DNA from: JBMDXK01 sp048594375
Lineage (GTDB): Bacteria > Pseudomonadota > Alphaproteobacteria > Rhizobiales > Methylopilaceae
Length of the DNA: 51,458 bases
Direction: 5' to 3'
Assembly (NCBI GenBank): GCA_048594375.1
Contig: JBMDXK010000013.1
Coordinates: 1 to 51,458 of the forward strand
The notes beneath the pieces are model-generated. The model had not been told where the DNA came from. It saw only the letters and a list, made by a program, of their open reading frames with translations, and did not search any database. The translations under genes and the position numbers were made by a program. Of the stretch, positions 49,981 through 51,458 are shown in pieces. Position 1 is the stretch's first letter; every line of letters starts with the position of its first letter.

Positions 49981-51458
49981 TTATTCAATCCTGCCTGTGC
50001 CTTGAACAATAGCATTTCTCAAGTCTTTTATATGAGAGCTTGTCTTAAGCGCATACTGATCGGGGGCTTTATTAATATCAACAAGAACGGGTTTTCTCCG
50101 TCCCTCTTTATGACTAAAATCTTTTTCTCTAATTGCCTCTTTGCGTAATTTTTCGAGATAGGATTGAGGCACTTCAAATGATTTAATTGTCACAGGACTT
50201 TTTTGCTTTAATCTTTTATCTCTGAATTGCAGCGCCCGATCTCTTTGCCCTACATTGATGTAAAGATCCCGCGTATGTCCTTTTCTCTTTACATCAGGAA
50301 TATCAATATTTCCGTTGCTATCAATATTAATTCTTGGGTACTTATTTTCATCAACACGATAAACCGTTACATACTGCTGCCCGGAGCTGCTTAAAGAAGC
50401 CTCCTCTATCATTTCTGCTGGAGAAGAGATTGTAAATTCATATTTATCAACAAGACTGGACTGAAGAGACGGGTCAGAAATACCCATATTGTATCGGGCA
50501 ATAAATTCGGCCAAATGTGATGTGGATTGACTATCTTTTGTTAAAACTCGGACATATCCCTTGTTGCTTATGGCTTCTACTATTGGGGAGCTGCCGCTTC
50601 TTAAAAGAGCTTGAGCGACCCAAGGAGATAATTTCCTGTTGTGATGTTTAGGAAAACTTAAAGTTAAAATACCTTTTTTATCGCGTGTTATTTCAAAATA
50701 ATTCTTTATATGAGGCTGCGCTTTTACAAGAGTTTCGGTCGAGCGTTCAAGTGCATCCTTGGTACCTACTCTCTCGCATGCTGCAATTATCCGGCTATAA
50801 GTAGATAAATCTGTTGGAATATTAAATGCAATCATTTCTTCCATTAAAGTGATGGATGTTTCATAGTCATAAGCCAATTCACAAGCCAGAATAATATGAT
50901 TATAGATGGCCGTATCTGCGTTAAATCCTAATTCTTGAAATTCACGCAATAAGGCAATTGCTTCATCATGCTGATATTTATTCAGAATTACCAAGCCAAG
51001 GACTTCTTTGTATAAAGTGTCCTTTGTTATTTTCTTTTCTCTGTATGCACCCGTGAGCTGTTCAAGCTGTGACTCTTCGGGGATTTGAGCTACCTCTTTA
51101 TGCAATTTGGAGCGAGGCGCCGGGGAAGCTTCCCGGCTTAAATCAATTGCTCCAAAAGCTCTGGCCATAGCGCCAAAGGAATTAACGGAAGAACCACTGT
51201 TTCTGAATGCAAACTGTGGCGTTGTTATACCTGAAGAACGGCTGCTTGTTGCTTCCGCTGGAAATTCCCATTGAGTGCTTTTTGTTTCTTTATGCTCGTA
51301 ATAAAATGCCTGATGCTCTTCACTAAAGTGTTGACGCCACCCTGAAGGCAATCGCAGAACTTCTTTTCCTTTTGATGGCGAGGAACTACTTTGATGGGTG
51401 TCCTTCTCTTTGCCTTTTTTAGAATGTCCTCCGCCGCGCAATGCCGGATCATCTCCGG
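49981..51458 (-). CDS. WW-domain and PPR-like repeat protein (5' end beyond the window)
   Basis: At least 486 residues counted from a TTG at 51441. The frame stays open to the window edge (upstream codons read GDDPAL), so the true start is probably outside. After a Lys/Ser-rich segment, residues 31-61 form a WW domain: LPSGW with W35, AFYYEH with Y47-Y48, and TQWEFP with W58 and P61. Residues 143-247 contain three units of about 35 residues resembling pentatricopeptide repeats, with TAIYNHIILACELAYDYETS and LSTYSRIIAACERVG. The remaining 240 residues are unassigned. Both domain types are typical of eukaryotes and rare in bacteria. A host-interaction or RNA-binding role is possible. Confidence 0.75.
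   Translation of the reverse strand, partial: GDDPALRGGGHSKKGKEKDTHQSSSSPSKGKEVLRLPSGWRQHFSEEHQAFYYEHKETKSTQWEFPAEATSSRSSGITTPQFAFRNSGSSVNSFGAMARAFGAIDLSREASPAPRSKLHKEVAQIPEESQLEQLTGAYREKKITKDTLYKEVLGLVILNKYQHDEAIALLREFQELGFNADTAIYNHIILACELAYDYETSITLMEEMIAFNIPTDLSTYSRIIAACERVGTKDALERSTETLVKAQPHIKNYFEITRDKKGILTLSFPKHHNRKLSPWVAQALLRSGSSPIVEAISNKGYVRVLTKDSQSTSHLAEFIARYNMGISDPSLQSSLVDKYEFTISSPAEMIEEASLSSSGQQYVTVYRVDENKYPRINIDSNGNIDIPDVKRKGHTRDLYINVGQRDRALQFRDKRLKQKSPVTIKSFEVPQSYLEKLRKEAIREKDFSHKEGRRKPVLVDINKAPDQYALKTSSHIKDLRNAIVQGTGRIE

Noticed and set aside
1..51458. tRNA genes, CRISPR arrays, insertion-sequence transposases, prophage genes
   Set aside because: None was recognised by eye on either strand; no T-loop GGTTCGA pattern in context, no regularly spaced direct repeats, and no transposase or integrase motifs.

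Overview
The window is a segment of an alphaproteobacterial chromosome of intermediate GC content. The lineage evidence is the gene complement. The F0 part of ATP synthase (atpI-atpB-atpE-atpF'-atpF) is encoded apart from F1 and has paired b' and b subunits. There is a NadQ-type NAD regulator next to a predicted tyrosine phosphatase and an HD hydrolase, a TIGR02301 protein, a two-subunit glycyl-tRNA synthetase, an ETF-ubiquinone oxidoreductase, a dihydroorotase with the TQVHFREPG motif, and an rRNA-operon leader with a GGTTCTTTGACA box. I cannot name a genus. Several AT-rich orphan genes encode eukaryote-like low-complexity proteins (a WW domain, PPR-like repeats, poly-proline tracts), which suggests a host-associated, intracellular or predatory lifestyle. 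That lifestyle is inference.

Layout. 1-755: gene-free; on the minus strand this looks like promoter plus leader of an rRNA operon whose 16S gene would begin just left of the window. 756-7958: mostly housekeeping genes (two HExxH-type proteins, an FAD-linked 2-hydroxyacid dehydrogenase, queH, a DUF3060 protein, dihydroorotase, ygfZ, tag). 7976-11206: HD hydrolase, AT-rich orphan, tyrosine phosphatase, nadQ-like regulator, then a probable toxin-antitoxin pair (DUF7662-like protein plus PIN-domain protein) preceded by phased AAACATGTTT repeats. 11250-17271: orphan HlyC-type acyltransferase, TIGR02301 protein, SleB-type hydrolase, TrmN6-type methyltransferase, a Pro/Ser-rich orphan, and an 87-residue gene behind a long structured leader. 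17552-23944: LysE exporter, uracil-DNA glycosylase, ETF-QO, TPR protein, ispE.

24197-32099: poly-Pro/coiled-coil orphan, polyprenyl diphosphate synthase, glyS (with an AT-rich in-frame insertion) and glyQ, a probable Panacea-type antitoxin with a two-helix membrane protein (candidate toxin), rnhB and a DsbA-like protein. 32223-38596: smc and the F0 operon. 38824-48059: dciA-like gene, mutY, a four-helix membrane protein, moxR, a secreted orphan, yacG, maf, yihY, ppa, mutM and rpsT. 48447-51458: three AT-rich orphans, including the WW/PPR protein that runs off the right edge.

A family of about 110-140 bp structured intergenic repeats occurs four times between 38.69 and 48.31 kb, always in the same orientation. 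No tRNA, CRISPR array or recognisable transposase was seen. The least explained items are the structured leader upstream of the 87-residue gene, the four-copy repeat family, the two candidate toxin-antitoxin loci, the insertion inside glyS, and the WW/PPR plus poly-proline proteins.
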